Positions 34,922-43,646 of a DNA stretch of 64,000 nt are shown here, piece after piece. A program made the position numbers and the translations under genes. The notes under the pieces are model-generated. The model worked only from the letters and a program-made list of their open reading frames with translations. It had not been told where the DNA came from and ran no database searches. The stretch spans positions 1 through 64,000 of the forward strand of contig NZ_PUIC01000014.1 in NCBI RefSeq assembly GCF_022750545.1. The letters run 5' to 3'. The DNA comes from Caulobacter sp. CCUG 60055 (lineage in GTDB: Bacteria > Pseudomonadota > Alphaproteobacteria > Caulobacterales > Caulobacteraceae). Every line of letters begins with the position of its first letter. Within the stretch, counting starts at the first letter, position 1.

Positions 34922-35583
34922 GCGCCGACCTTCGCCACATCGACACCTGGATCTTCGATCTCGACAACACCCTCTATCCGCTGGAGACGGGGTTCATGCG
35001 CCTGATCGAGGAGCGCATGACCGACTATTTCGAGCGGTTCAGCGGCCTGCCGCGCGACGAGGCCAGGGCGCTGCAGAAGCGCTACTACAAGGCCTACGGC
35101 ACCTCGCTGGCCGGACTGATCGCCGAGCACGACATCGACGCCCACGCCTTCCTGGCCGAGGTGCACGACGTGCCGCTGGACAGCCTGTCGCCCGATCCGG
35201 CCCTGCGGGGGGCCCTGGCCCGCCTGCCCGGCCGGCGGCTGGTGTTCACCAACGGCTCCAGCGCCCACGCCCGCCGGGTGCTGGCCCATCTGGCGCTCGA
35301 CGACCTGTTCGAGGGCGTCTTCGCCATCGAGGCGGCCGACCTGCTGCCCAAGCCGGCCGAAGCGACCTTCGCCCGCATGATCGCCGCCTTCCATGTCGAC
35401 CCCGCCGCCGCCGCCTTCTTCGAGGACAGCGAGCGCAATCTCGAACCCGCCGCGCGGCTGGGCATGACCACCGTGCTGGTCGGCGACCACGCCGCCGCCT
35501 CGACCGCCCCCTTCGTCCATCATCGCACCGCCGCCCTGGCGCCGTTCCTCGACGGCGTGCAGGTCCAGGAGATCGCCGCATGA
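34918..35583 (+). CDS. HAD-family hydrolase, pyrimidine 5'-nucleotidase type (221 aa)
   Basis: Motif I is Phe-Asp-Leu-Asp-Asn-Thr-Leu-Tyr-Pro near 13, motif II 'VFTNGSS' near 105, motif III Lys in '[10 protein letters not shown]' near 143 and motif IV '[17 protein letters not shown]' near 165. 'DLDNTLYP' is typical of the Sdt1/PhoN-like pyrimidine 5'-nucleotidase subgroup. It overlaps argB and dapD by 4 bp each, so the three are translationally coupled; such a gene between argB and dapD is common in alphaproteobacteria. The true substrate is unknown. Confidence 0.92.
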   Translation: MSADLRHIDTWIFDLDNTLYPLETGFMRLIEERMTDYFERFSGLPRDEARALQKRYYKAYGTSLAGLIAEHDIDAHAFLAEVHDVPLDSLSPDPALRGALARLPGRRLVFTNGSSAHARRVLAHLALDDLFEGVFAIEAADLLPKPAEATFARMIAAFHVDPAAAAFFEDSERNLEPAARLGMTTVLVGDHAAASTAPFVHHRTAALAPFLDGVQVQEIAA

Positions 35584-36437
35584 CCGCCGCCCGCCTCGCC
35601 GACCTCGAAACCGCCGTCGAACAGGCCTGGGAAGCCCGGACCGCCATCGGCGAGACCACCACCGGCTTCTTCCGCGAGGCGGTCGAGGAGGCCCTGGCCC
35701 TGCTCGACGCCGGGGCGACGCGCGTCGCCGAGAAGGTCGACGGCGAATGGATCGTCCGCCAGTGGCTGAAGAAGGCCGTGCTGCTGTCTTTCCGCCTGCA
35801 GGGCAACGCGCTGCTGGTCAACGGCGGCCCTGGGCTGAACCATCCCAGCGGCCTGGGCCCGTGGTGGGACAAGGTGCCGACCAAGTTCACCGACTGGACC
35901 GCCGAGCGGTTCGCCCAGGCCGGCTTCCGCGCCGTCCCCGGGGCGATGGTGCGGCGGGGCGCCCACATCGGCCGCAGCGTGGTGCTGATGCCGTCGTTCG
36001 TGAACATCGGCGCCTTCGTCGACGAGGGGACCATGGTCGACACCTGGGCGACCGTCGGCTCCTGCGCCCAGATCGGCAAGAACGTGCACATCTCCGGCGG
36101 CGCCGGCATCGGCGGCGTGCTGGAGCCGCTGCAGGCCAATCCGACCATCATCGAGGACGGCTGCTTCATCGGCGCCCGCTCGGAAGTGGCCGAAGGCGTC
36201 ATCGTCGGCGAAGGCGCGGTGCTGTCGATGGGCGTCTATCTGGGCCAGTCGACCAAGATCGTCGACCGCAAGACCGGCGAGATCCACCGGGGCAAGGTGC
36301 CGCCCTACGCCGTGGTGGTGCCGGGCGCCCTGCCCGCCCCCAACGGCGGGCCGAGCCTCTATTGCGCGGTGATCGTCAAGACCGTCGACGCCCAGACCCG
36401 CGCCAAGACCGGCGTCAACGAGCTGCTGCGCGACTGA
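35580..36437 (+). CDS. dapD: Tetrahydrodipicolinate N-succinyltransferase (285 aa)
   Basis: The C-terminal half is a left-handed beta-helix of hexapeptide repeats ('[53 protein letters not shown]' in pieces); the N-terminal ~100 residues form the helical domain with '[16 protein letters not shown]'. It succinylates THDPA in the lysine/DAP pathway. ATG 35580 overlaps the HAD stop by 4 bp. The partner dapE lies 2.3 kb downstream but in a separate unit. A strong terminator follows. Confidence 0.98.
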   Translation: MTAARLADLETAVEQAWEARTAIGETTTGFFREAVEEALALLDAGATRVAEKVDGEWIVRQWLKKAVLLSFRLQGNALLVNGGPGLNHPSGLGPWWDKVPTKFTDWTAERFAQAGFRAVPGAMVRRGAHIGRSVVLMPSFVNIGAFVDEGTMVDTWATVGSCAQIGKNVHISGGAGIGGVLEPLQANPTIIEDGCFIGARSEVAEGVIVGEGAVLSMGVYLGQSTKIVDRKTGEIHRGKVPPYAVVVPGALPAPNGGPSLYCAVIVKTVDAQTRAKTGVNELLRD

Positions 36438-36477
36438 TCAACCCGAGGGTCAGCGAAACTTCACCATCGCCTATGAC

Positions 36478-36505
36478 GGGCGGCCGCCGAGCGGCCGCCC
36501 TTTTT
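36478..36505 (+). terminator. Strong intrinsic terminator after dapD
   Basis: GGGCGGCCGC and GCGGCCGCCC form a perfect 10-bp stem with a 3-base loop CGA and are followed directly by TTTTTA. It closes the rpmH-to-dapD transcription run. Confidence 0.92.
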
Positions 36506-36801
36506 ATTTGCCGACAAATACTTAGATGCTGAATCGATATTCACCATAATAAAACGTCGCCTTACCCACAGAAAACATACATTATTTCCAGTATGTTCAC
36601 CATGATATCGGAACGACTCTAGTAAGAGGGCGTTTGCGAGTCGATAAGGCAGCGCCTATGACAGCTCAAGCTGAGCAGAAACGCCCTTCAGATCGGACAA
36701 AATCGTTCGATAATTCCAGTACGGTCGGCACGAAGACATCGTTTTCGCCCGTTAACCTTGCCGCCGGCCCCGTCGACGGCGCGATCAATGGGAATTACGC
36801 C
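36506..36801. promoter_or_regulatory. AT-rich intergenic region upstream of the winged-helix gene
   Basis: Roughly 296 bp of markedly lower GC than the surroundings. It holds A/T runs near 36505-36600 (e.g. around 36540-36560) but no ribosome site before the ATG codons at 36658 and earlier. The frame is open here, yet codon use is not protein-like before 36802. It is best read as promoter and 5' leader. Confidence 0.5.
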
Positions 36802-37272
36802 ATGTCGGCCTTGGCGATCGCCCCCTCCGCCCCCGAACAGCCCCCCGCCGCCGACGCCTGGGCCCAGGACTATCTCGGCCAGGACGTCTCGCGGTTCTTC
36901 TACAAATGGGGCGGCCACTTCTCGTCGGTGCTGATCAAGCTGCGCCGCCGCTTCGACGGCGATCTCGACCAGTTCCTGATCTACACGATCTTCATGCTCA
37001 CTGAGCTGTCGCGCGAGCGCGCCGCCGCGGAGGCGCGGGCCAAGGGCGCCGAGCGCGTGGTCTCGCGGCCCAAGGGCCTCAACACCCTCAGCCTGGCCGA
37101 GATCACCCAGATCCCGCGCGAGACCGTGCGGCGCAAGCTGCAGGCCCTGATCGCCGCCGGCCGCGTGACGCGTGGCGAGGACGGCCTCTATTATCCAGGT
37201 CCCGCCGCCGACCTCGACCGGTTCTTCTACGACCTCAGCCCGCTGTTCTGGGACGGCGTCAAACCGGACTGA
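36802..37272 (+). CDS. Winged-helix/Crp-like HTH protein of unknown family (156 aa)
   Basis: Residues ~95-150 ('LNTLSLAEITQIPRETVRRKLQALIAAGRVTRGEDGLYYPG') look like a winged-helix DNA-binding domain of the Crp/IclR kind: two helices, a recognition helix with Arg-Glu-Thr-Val-Arg-Arg-Lys and a Gly-rich wing. The first ~25 residues are Pro/Ala-rich; an aromatic segment 'FFYKWGGHFSSVL' follows and the C-terminus 'FFYDLSPLFWDG' repeats that style. ATG 36802 with GGGA upstream is chosen over ATG 36658 and TTG 36634. It is probably a regulator of unknown target. Confidence 0.7.
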   Translation: MSALAIAPSAPEQPPAADAWAQDYLGQDVSRFFYKWGGHFSSVLIKLRRRFDGDLDQFLIYTIFMLTELSRERAAAEARAKGAERVVSRPKGLNTLSLAEITQIPRETVRRKLQALIAAGRVTRGEDGLYYPGPAADLDRFFYDLSPLFWDGVKPD

Positions 37273-37407
37273 AGGCCATCGGCGGGCGCCGCCGCCCCGG
37301 AAAGGGGGAATTGCGGCCCCGTCTCGAAAATCGCTAACCTCGCGGACCTGGCGTAGGGGTCGCTCCTCAAGGCGGCGCCCATGCCCTTGACTGCGCAGGT
37401 GAGGCGG

Positions 37408-37890
37408 ATGAAACGCTATCTTCTCGTCGTGGCGTTTCTGGCGGCCGCTGCCGGCGGCGCCCGCGCTGCGCCGCCGCCTCCGCCGCCTGGATACGTATAT
37501 TCGGCTTCGCGCGTTCTCGCCGGGGCTATGGTGCCGACGGAAATCGCCGCCCTTGCGCCGCGCTTTTCCAAGGATGTCAAAGTCTACGAGAACGGCGATC
37601 TGGTTGCGGATGGCGAAGCCGCCTGGCTTTCTCTGGCCCGGCGGAAACTGGCCGCGCCCCAGCGGCGCGTGATCGGCCTGGCGCAGTCATCCGGCGGCTA
37701 CAGCAAGGACGGGGGCGAGCTTCTCGTCGTCGACGTGGTCGATTCCGTGGACCGCGCCGCCCTGCCTCCCGGCTCAATCGCCGACCCAAGGCTGACCACC
37801 CGGTCCTTTCTCTATCAGTTTGGCACCGACGGACTGATCCACGTCGTGCGCATAGCCAGCGCGGGCGGCTTCTGGGAGCCGATCAAGTGA
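37408..37890 (+). CDS. Exported protein of unknown function (160 aa)
   Basis: ATG 37408 follows AGGTGAGG and starts a signal peptide (Lys-Arg-Tyr then Leu-Leu-Val-Val ... Ala-Ala-Ala-Gly-Gly-Ala-Arg-Ala). A six-Pro run follows, then a ~110-residue domain ('PRFSKDVKVYENGDLVADGEAAWLSLARRKL') that resembles the SnoaL/NTF2-like fold in pattern, but this is a weak resemblance. It stands alone between the HTH gene and a convergent unknown gene. Confidence 0.7.
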   Translation: MKRYLLVVAFLAAAAGGARAAPPPPPPGYVYSASRVLAGAMVPTEIAALAPRFSKDVKVYENGDLVADGEAAWLSLARRKLAAPQRRVIGLAQSSGGYSKDGGELLVVDVVDSVDRAALPPGSIADPRLTTRSFLYQFGTDGLIHVVRIASAGGFWEPIK

Positions 37891-37942
37891 CGGCCGCAAC
37901 GGATCGACAGCCAAACGTCGCCGCCGCCTAAGCCGACCTTCG

Positions 37943-38551
37943 TCACTCCCCGTCCATCCACAGCCACAGCTCGCGCAGGGCCAGGGCGCGCAGCGCCGCG
38001 TCGGCCGACCGCACCGGGGCCAGCCCGACCAGCCGCCGGGCGTCGTTGACGTCGATCAGCCCGCCCGGCGGCACGCGCAGGCCGCGCCGCCGGGCGACCT
38101 TGAGAAAGCGGGTGCGGGCGCAGTCGAACTTGCCGATGCCCTCGCGCACCGAGGCCGGCAGCAGGCCGCCGTGCAGGCGGCGGCCGAAGGCCACCACCCA
38201 GGCGTCGCGACAGGGGCGCAAGGCCGCCTCCAGCTCGGCCCATTCCAGCGCGTCGACGCTGCGCGGCCCGCCCTCCTCGCCCGTCCAGGGGCCGCCGACC
38301 GGGCTGGGCGCGCGGGCGAAGGCGCTGACTGCGACATTGCCGTCGTCGTCGGCCAGGGAGAACTGCAGGAGATGCCGCTCGCCGTCGGCGGCCACCGAGC
38401 GCACATGCAGGTAGTAGCGCCCCTGCACCGTCTCGGCCGGACGCGGCGCGGCCGGCTCGAAACGGACGCCGCCGGCGCCCGAACCCCGACCGCCGCGACC
38501 GAACCAGACCAGTCGCGCCGGTTCGCGAAGGAAGGTTTCGATCAACGACAT
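37943..38551 (-). CDS. Conserved-looking unknown protein, 5' to dapE (202 aa)
   Basis: ATG 38551 (Met-Ser-Leu-Ile-Glu-Thr-Phe) gives a 202-residue soluble protein. 'GRYYLHVRSVAADGERHLLQFSLADDDGNVAVSAF' resembles an N-terminal beta-rich segment and 'FGRRLHGGLLP' a conserved turn; the C-terminal half is helical with 'RFLKVARRRGLRVPPGG'. I do not recognise the family and do not assign a reaction. It is divergent from dapE (156-bp gap); the frame extends upstream to 38623 but without a ribosome site. Confidence 0.7.
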   Translation of the reverse strand: MSLIETFLREPARLVWFGRGGRGSGAGGVRFEPAAPRPAETVQGRYYLHVRSVAADGERHLLQFSLADDDGNVAVSAFARAPSPVGGPWTGEEGGPRSVDALEWAELEAALRPCRDAWVVAFGRRLHGGLLPASVREGIGKFDCARTRFLKVARRRGLRVPPGGLIDVNDARRLVGLAPVRSADAALRALALRELWLWMDGE

Positions 38552-38706
38552 CGCGGCCTCCGGAACACTGACCGGGCCACGATCCGGCGCTTCCCTGCGC
38601 CGCTCAATGCGACAGGCGCCCAATATGGGGGATGCGCCAAGGACGGGTTCGGCTATCGGCCGGCGAATCGGTTTCGTCGTCGGGCGGACATGCTAGAGGT
38701 GCGCCG

Positions 38707-39882
38707 ATGACCGCCGCAGACCGCACCGATCCCCTGGCCCTGGCCCAGGCCCTGATCCGCCGCCCGTCCGTCACCCCCGCCGACCACGGGGCCATGGACG
38801 TGCTGCAGGCCGCCCTCGCCGACCTGGGCTTCGCCTGCCGGCGGATGACCTTCGAGGGAATCGAGAACCTCTACGCCCGGCGCGGCGCGGCCGGACCCAA
38901 CCTCTGCTTCGCCGGCCACACCGACGTGGTGCCGGTCGGCGACGAAGCCGCCTGGCGCGAGAAGCCGTTCGCGGCGGCCATACGCGACGGCGTGCTCTAC
39001 GGCCGCGGCGCGGTCGACATGAAGGGCGCCATCGCCGCCTTCGTCGCCGCTGCGGCCCGCGCCCTGGCCAAGGGCGAGCCGGCCGGCTCGCTGTCCTTGC
39101 TGATCACCGGCGACGAGGAAGGCGCCGCCCACGACGGCACCCGCCGCGTGGTCGAGACCCTCCAGGCCGAGGGCGAGACCATCGACCACTGCGTGCTGGG
39201 CGAGCCGACCTCGGCCGCGCGCATCGGCGACCAGCTGAAGATCGGCCGGCGCGGCAGCCTCAACGCCTGGATCACCGTCGAGGGCGTCCAGGGCCACGTC
39301 GCCTATCCGCACCAAGCGGCCAATCCGATCCCGGTGCTGGTGCGCCTGCTGGCGCGGCTGCAGGCGCGCATCCTCGACGAGGGCTATCCCCGCTTTCCCG
39401 CCTCCAACCTGGAAGTCACCACCATCGACGTCGGCAATCCGGCCACCAATGTCATTCCGGCCCGGGCGACGGCGCGGCTGAACATCCGCTTCAACCCGGC
39501 CCACGACGGCGAGGCCCTGGTCGCCTGGCTGAGCGACGAATGCCGCCAGGCCGAGGCCCAGTTCGCCGGCAAGGTGACCCTCGATCCGCGCCTCACCGGG
39601 AACGCCTTCATCACCGAGCCCGGCCCGTTCGTCGACGTCTGCGCAGGCGCGGTGCAGGACGTGACCGGCAAGGCGCCGGAGCTTTCCACCACCGGCGGCA
39701 TCTCCGACGCCCGCTTCATCCGCGCCCTGTGCCCGGTGGTCGAACTGGGTCTGGTCGGCGCCACCATGCATGCGGTCGACGAATGCACGCCGGTCGCCCA
39801 GGTCGAGGAGCTGACCGCGATCTATGAGCGCCTGATCGCCCGCTACTTCGCCGGGGCCTCGGCCGCCAGCGCCGAGCGGTAG
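38707..39882 (+). CDS. dapE: Succinyl-diaminopimelate desuccinylase (391 aa)
   Basis: All metal ligands of DapE are present: His in '[12 protein letters not shown]' near 73, Asp in 'GRGAVDMKG' near 106, Glu-Glu in 'ITGDEEGAA' near 140, Glu in '[19 protein letters not shown]' near 168 and His near the C-terminus ('ATMHAVDE'). It removes succinate from N-succinyl-LL-DAP in lysine/peptidoglycan synthesis. ATG 38707 sits at the family's normal start. Its 3' end overlaps the convergent TetR gene by 40 bp. Confidence 0.97.
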   Translation: MTAADRTDPLALAQALIRRPSVTPADHGAMDVLQAALADLGFACRRMTFEGIENLYARRGAAGPNLCFAGHTDVVPVGDEAAWREKPFAAAIRDGVLYGRGAVDMKGAIAAFVAAAARALAKGEPAGSLSLLITGDEEGAAHDGTRRVVETLQAEGETIDHCVLGEPTSAARIGDQLKIGRRGSLNAWITVEGVQGHVAYPHQAANPIPVLVRLLARLQARILDEGYPRFPASNLEVTTIDVGNPATNVIPARATARLNIRFNPAHDGEALVAWLSDECRQAEAQFAGKVTLDPRLTGNAFITEPGPFVDVCAGAVQDVTGKAPELSTTGGISDARFIRALCPVVELGLVGATMHAVDECTPVAQVEELTAIYERLIARYFAGASAASAER

Positions 39883-40448
39883 GCGCGCAGCAGCCGCACC
39901 AGACCGTCCTCCAGGCCCGGATCGTCGAGAAAGGGCGAGCCCTCCAGCACGGCGGCGCGCACCACGCCCATCAGGGCGCGGCTGAGGATGAAGCGGTGCA
40001 GGGCGTCGACCTCGCCGCCGGCGCCGAAGGCCACGGCCGACGCGGCGTCCAGCTCCCGGCCCAGGTCGACGGCGTCGCGACGCGCCAAGACCGCCTTGAG
40101 CACCGCCCGCCGGGCCGTCCGCCGGCCGGCGAACGCGGCCAGAAGCGGCCGGACCGCCAGGCGATAGGGATCGGCGCCGTGCGGCGCCGAGGCCGCCTGC
40201 TCGCCGCCGCGCCGAATGTCGATGTTGGCCCGCTCCGAAAGCGCCAGCAGGATGGCGTCCTTGCCGTCGAAGTACTGGTAGAGCGTGCCGATGCTGACCC
40301 CGGCCCGCCGGGCCACATGGTTGGTGGTGAAACCGGCCTCGCCGTCCTGCTCCAGAATCTGAACAGCCGCCTCCAGGATGGCGTCGACCGTGCGACGCGA
40401 CCGCTCCTGCACCGGCTTACGCGCCTTGATCCCAGCCGGTTTCGCCAA
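39843..40448 (-). CDS. TetR/AcrR-family regulator divergent from a thioesterase (201 aa)
   Basis: Residues ~18-65 are a TetR HTH ('[47 protein letters not shown]'). The rest is an Ala/Arg-rich ligand domain. It is divergent from the thioesterase gene, and the 84-bp gap holds a GAGTA...TACTC dyad, so the pair is a likely repressor-target unit. The 3' end overlaps dapE by 40 bp in convergent orientation. Confidence 0.9.
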   Translation of the reverse strand: MAKPAGIKARKPVQERSRRTVDAILEAAVQILEQDGEAGFTTNHVARRAGVSIGTLYQYFDGKDAILLALSERANIDIRRGGEQAASAPHGADPYRLAVRPLLAAFAGRRTARRAVLKAVLARRDAVDLGRELDAASAVAFGAGGEVDALHRFILSRALMGVVRAAVLEGSPFLDDPGLEDGLVRLLRAYRSALAAEAPAK

Positions 40449-40473
40449 GCGCCCGCGCCCTTCGTCGAAATGC

Positions 40474-40499
40474 GAGTATCCAAAACCCGAGCTTTACTC
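40474..40499. promoter_or_regulatory. Possible TetR operator: GAGTA-N16-TACTC
   Basis: A 26-bp dyad with 5-bp arms lies in the divergent region between the TetR gene and the thioesterase, about 34 bp before the thioesterase ATG. The short arms make it a weak prediction. Confidence 0.4.
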
Positions 40500-40532
40500 A
40501 GAATTAGCGCGCCACCAAGGAGGAAGCGCGAC

Positions 40533-40967
40533 ATGACCTGGGCGACCGAGCGGCTCGAAGCCCTGAAGGCGGGAACCGCGACCCCGCCGCCCGTCGTCGA
40601 GACCCTGAAGTTGGGCCTGATCGACGACTGGGGCCCGGGCTGGGTCCGCAAGCGGTGGGAGCCCTCGCCGCAGGTGCTGAACGGCGACGGCTCGATGTTC
40701 GGCGGCTACACGGCCGCCCTGGCCGACCAGGCCCTGAGCCTGGCCGCCATCAGCGTGCTCGACGACGCCAGCGCCCTGCGCACCATCAATCTGCAGGTGC
40801 AGTTCTTCAAGCTGGCCGGCGCCCATCCGCTGCTGATCGAGGCGCGAGTGACGGCGCGCTCGCGCACCATCATCCATGTCGAGGCCGAGTTCCGCCGCGA
40901 GGACGGCGAACTGATCGCCAAGGCCGCCGCCCAGCAGGTGGTGACGCCGTTCCCGAAAGCGGCCTGA
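40533..40967 (+). CDS. PaaI-like acyl-CoA thioesterase (hotdog fold, 144 aa)
   Basis: The 144-residue protein has the hotdog pattern: 'NGDGSMFGGYTAALADQALSLAAISVLDDASALRTINLQVQFFKLAGAHPLLIEARVTARSRTIIHVEAEFRREDGELIAKA' in pieces, with the conserved Gly-Gly-Tyr segment and the long strand 'LQVQFFK'. AAGGAGG lies just upstream of ATG 40533. It should hydrolyse acyl-CoA; the natural acyl group is unknown. The neighbouring TetR gene may respond to the same molecule. Confidence 0.88.
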   Translation: MTWATERLEALKAGTATPPPVVETLKLGLIDDWGPGWVRKRWEPSPQVLNGDGSMFGGYTAALADQALSLAAISVLDDASALRTINLQVQFFKLAGAHPLLIEARVTARSRTIIHVEAEFRREDGELIAKAAAQQVVTPFPKAA

Positions 40968-40978
40968 CCCTTGGCCTG

Positions 40979-41716
40979 CTAGTAGCCGACGCCCACCAGG
41001 CACAGGCCGTCGGCGGGGGCCACCGGCCCGCAGGCGCGGCGGTCGCGGGCCTCCAGCGCCGCCTTGAAGTCGGCCGCCGTCCAGCGGCCGACGCCGACCT
41101 CGGCCAGGGTGCCGGTCATCGAACGGACCTGCCGGTGCAGGAACGAGCGCGAGGCGAACTCCAGCCGCACCTCCTCGTCCTCGCGCCAGACCCGGGCGAC
41201 GTCGAGGGTCTTCATCGGCGACTTGGCCTGGCACTGCATGTCGCGGAAGGTGGTGAAGTCGTGATGGCCGACCAGGACCTGGGCGGCGACGTGCATGGCG
41301 TGCTCGTCGAGCGGCTTCTTGACGTGCCAGACCCGGCCGCGGTCCAGCGCCGGCGGCGCGCGGCGGTTGAGGATGCGGTAGATGTAGCGCCGCTCCTTGG
41401 CCGAGAAGCGGGCGTGCCAGCCATCCTCGGCCACCGCCGCGTCGATCACGGCGATCGGTTCGGGAACGAGGTGGGCGTTGAGGGCGTCGCGCACCACCTC
41501 GGGCCGCCAGTCCTTCTCCAGGTCGACATGCACCACCTGACCCGAGGCGTGGACGCCGGTGTCGGTGCGGCCGGCGGCCTGCAGGCGCAAGGTCTCGCCG
41601 CTGAAAGCCAGCACGGCGCGCTCGATCGAGCCCTGCACCGAGGGCAGGCCGTCCTGGGCCTGGAACCCGCGAAAGGGCCGGCCGTCATATTCGATGATCA
41701 GGCGGTAGCGGGGCAT
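40979..41716 (-). CDS. truA: tRNA pseudouridine synthase TruA (245 aa)
   Basis: The catalytic Asp lies in '[15 protein letters not shown]' near 54; 'RYIYRI' near 110 and 'FLHRQVRSM' near 200 are also family motifs. It converts U38-40 in the anticodon stem of tRNAs. Its ATG (41716-41714) overlaps the fmt stop TGA by one base (TGATG), so it is translationally coupled to fmt. Confidence 0.97.
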   Translation of the reverse strand: MPRYRLIIEYDGRPFRGFQAQDGLPSVQGSIERAVLAFSGETLRLQAAGRTDTGVHASGQVVHVDLEKDWRPEVVRDALNAHLVPEPIAVIDAAVAEDGWHARFSAKERRYIYRILNRRAPPALDRGRVWHVKKPLDEHAMHVAAQVLVGHHDFTTFRDMQCQAKSPMKTLDVARVWREDEEVRLEFASRSFLHRQVRSMTGTLAEVGVGRWTAADFKAALEARDRRACGPVAPADGLCLVGVGY

Positions 41717-42651
41717 CAGCCGAACCGCGTCCCCGCCGGAACCGGAAAGCCGCGCAGGAAGGCCTCGGCGTCCTGGGCGCCGCGCCCCTCGCGCTGGGCC
41801 CGCAGCAGGCGCACCGCGCCCTCGCCGGTGGCGATCAGCAGGTCGTCGCCCAGCGCCTCGCCCGGCGCGCCCTCGCCGTCCTCGACCCGCGACAGCAGCG
41901 CCTTGACCCGCACTGGGCCCTTGCCCTCTTCCCGGGCCGGCGCCTCGAACCAGGCGCCGGGGAACGGCGACAGGCCGCGGATCTGGCGGTCGACCTCGAC
42001 CGCCGGCCGGCTCCAGTCGATGCGCGCCTCGGCCGGCTTGATCTTCTTGGCGTAGGTGACGCCCTCGTCCGCCTGGGGCGTCTCGCGCGCGCCGCCGCGT
42101 TCGATGGCGGCCAGGGCGCGCGGCAAGAGGTGGGCGCCGACGGCGGCGAGGCGGTCGTGCAGGCTGCCGGCGGTCTCCAGAGCGTCAATGCGCACGGTCT
42201 CGGACAGGATGATCGCCCCCTCGTCGAGGCCCTCGCTCATGCGCATGACCTGGACGCCGGTGACGGGATCGCCGGCCATCACCGCCCGCTGGATCGGCGC
42301 GGCGCCGCGCCAGCGCGGCAGCAGCGAGGCATGCAGGTTGAAGCAGCCCAGACGCGGCGCGTCGAGCACGTCCTTGACCAGGATCTGGCCGAAGGCGACC
42401 ACCACGGCGGCGTCGAGGTCGAGGGCGCGGAAGGCCTCGATCTCGGCCGGGTCCTTCATCGAGGCCGGCGTGCGCACCGAAAGGCCCAGCCCCTCGGCGA
42501 AGGCGTGCACCGGCGAGGGCTTCAGTTCCTGGCCGCGACCGCGCGGGGCCGGCGGCTGCGAATAGACGCAGGCGACCTCGTGCCCGGCGGCGACCAGTTC
42601 GGCCAGGGATTGGACGGCGAAATCGGGCGTTCCAAGAAAGGCGATGCGCAT
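41716..42651 (-). CDS. fmt: Methionyl-tRNA formyltransferase (311 aa)
   Basis: 'FLGTPDFAV' opens the formyltransferase domain, and '[23 protein letters not shown]' near 110-130 holds the catalytic His-x-Ser-Leu-Leu-Pro-x-x-Arg-Gly; '[15 protein letters not shown]' follows. The C-terminal domain (~205-311) binds tRNA. It formylates Met-tRNAi. The gene is upstream of truA on the minus strand; def is also on the minus strand, but a lipoprotein gene on the opposite strand lies between fmt and def. Confidence 0.98.
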   Translation of the reverse strand: MRIAFLGTPDFAVQSLAELVAAGHEVACVYSQPPAPRGRGQELKPSPVHAFAEGLGLSVRTPASMKDPAEIEAFRALDLDAAVVVAFGQILVKDVLDAPRLGCFNLHASLLPRWRGAAPIQRAVMAGDPVTGVQVMRMSEGLDEGAIILSETVRIDALETAGSLHDRLAAVGAHLLPRALAAIERGGARETPQADEGVTYAKKIKPAEARIDWSRPAVEVDRQIRGLSPFPGAWFEAPAREEGKGPVRVKALLSRVEDGEGAPGEALGDDLLIATGEGAVRLLRAQREGRGAQDAEAFLRGFPVPAGTRFG

Positions 42652-42742
42652 GGCGGCGGTTTAGCCGTCCGCGCGGTCGGGGGGAAGCGCGTGGAACCAG
42701 CCGGCCCGTCTCCGTGTTCCGTCGGGCGAAACGGAGAACCCC

Positions 42743-43093
42743 ATGCGCAAGACCATCGTCCTCGCCCTCGTCGCCGCCGGCCTGTCGACGGCCGCCTGCA
42801 GCAAGTCCGACCAGAAGCAGGTGGCCCAGGACGTCAAGGCCGCCGGCCAGGACCTCGGCGAGGCGGCGAAGAACACGGTCGACAACGCCAAGAACAGCGA
42901 CGCCCTGTCCGGCGCCAAGGACCAGACCCAGGCCGCCGCCCAGGACGCCAAGGATGCGGTCCAGGAAGGCGCGGCCAAGGCCAAGGCCGGCGCGCGCGAA
43001 GCCGGCCGCCAGATCGGCGACGCGGCCAAGGACGCCGCCGCCGACGCGCGTCAGAGCGCGCGCGACCTGAAGGAGAAGACCGAAAAGAACTAG
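42743..43093 (+). CDS. Small lipoprotein with LEA/apolipoprotein-like repeats (116 aa)
   Basis: A lipobox Leu-Ser-Thr-Ala-Ala-Cys near residue 19 marks a lipoprotein. The mature part is a long amphipathic helix rich in Ala, Lys, Asp and Gln, with ~11-residue periodicity ('AAQDAKDAVQEGAAKAKAGAREAGRQIGDAAKDAAADARQSARD'), like LEA group 3 or YtxH-style proteins. It may protect the envelope under stress. It reads on the plus strand between fmt and def, both on the minus strand. Confidence 0.8.
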   Translation: MRKTIVLALVAAGLSTAACSKSDQKQVAQDVKAAGQDLGEAAKNTVDNAKNSDALSGAKDQTQAAAQDAKDAVQEGAAKAKAGAREAGRQIGDAAKDAAADARQSARDLKEKTEKN

Positions 43094-43113
43094 CCGGCCG
43101 GGGCCGGCGGCCG

Positions 43114-43632
43114 TCAGGCGGCGCTGCGCACCAGCTTCTTGACCTTCTGGACGGCGCGGTCGCGCTTCAGGCGCGACAGGTAGTCGATGAACAGCACGCC
43201 TTCGAGATGGTCCATCTCGTGCTGGATGCACACGGCGAAGAGGCCCTCGGCCTCTTCCTCGACCTGTTCGCCCTGATAGTTCAGGTAGCGGACGCGGACG
43301 CGGGCCGGACGGTCGACCTCGTCGTAGATCTCGGGGATCGACAGGCAGCCCTCCTCATAGGGAAGGGTGTCTTCGGAACGCCAGAGGATCTCGGGATTGA
43401 CGAAGTAGCGCGGCTGCTTGTCCTCGCCCTCGCGGGCAAGGTCCATGACGATCACGCGCTTGGCCACGCCGACCTGGATCGCCGCCAGGCCGATGCCGGG
43501 GGCGTCGTACATGGTCTCCAACATGTCGTCCATCAGGGCGCGCAGGTCGTCGTCGACGCGCGCCACCGGTTCGGAGACTTGCTTGAGGATCGCGGCATGG
43601 TCCGCGACGGTGAGGATTTCACGAATGGCCAT
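43114..43632 (-). CDS. def: Peptide deformylase (172 aa)
   Basis: All three metal-site motifs are present: '[10 protein letters not shown]' near 48, 'EEGCLSIPE' near 93, and '[17 protein letters not shown]' near 138. The enzyme removes the N-formyl group from nascent proteins. The start at ATG 43632 gives the family's normal Met-Ala-Ile-Arg-Glu. It is downstream of rmuC by 14 bp on the same strand. Confidence 0.98.
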   Translation of the reverse strand: MAIREILTVADHAAILKQVSEPVARVDDDLRALMDDMLETMYDAPGIGLAAIQVGVAKRVIVMDLAREGEDKQPRYFVNPEILWRSEDTLPYEEGCLSIPEIYDEVDRPARVRVRYLNYQGEQVEEEAEGLFAVCIQHEMDHLEGVLFIDYLSRLKRDRAVQKVKKLVRSAA

Positions 43633-43646
43633 GATGCGCAGGTAGT

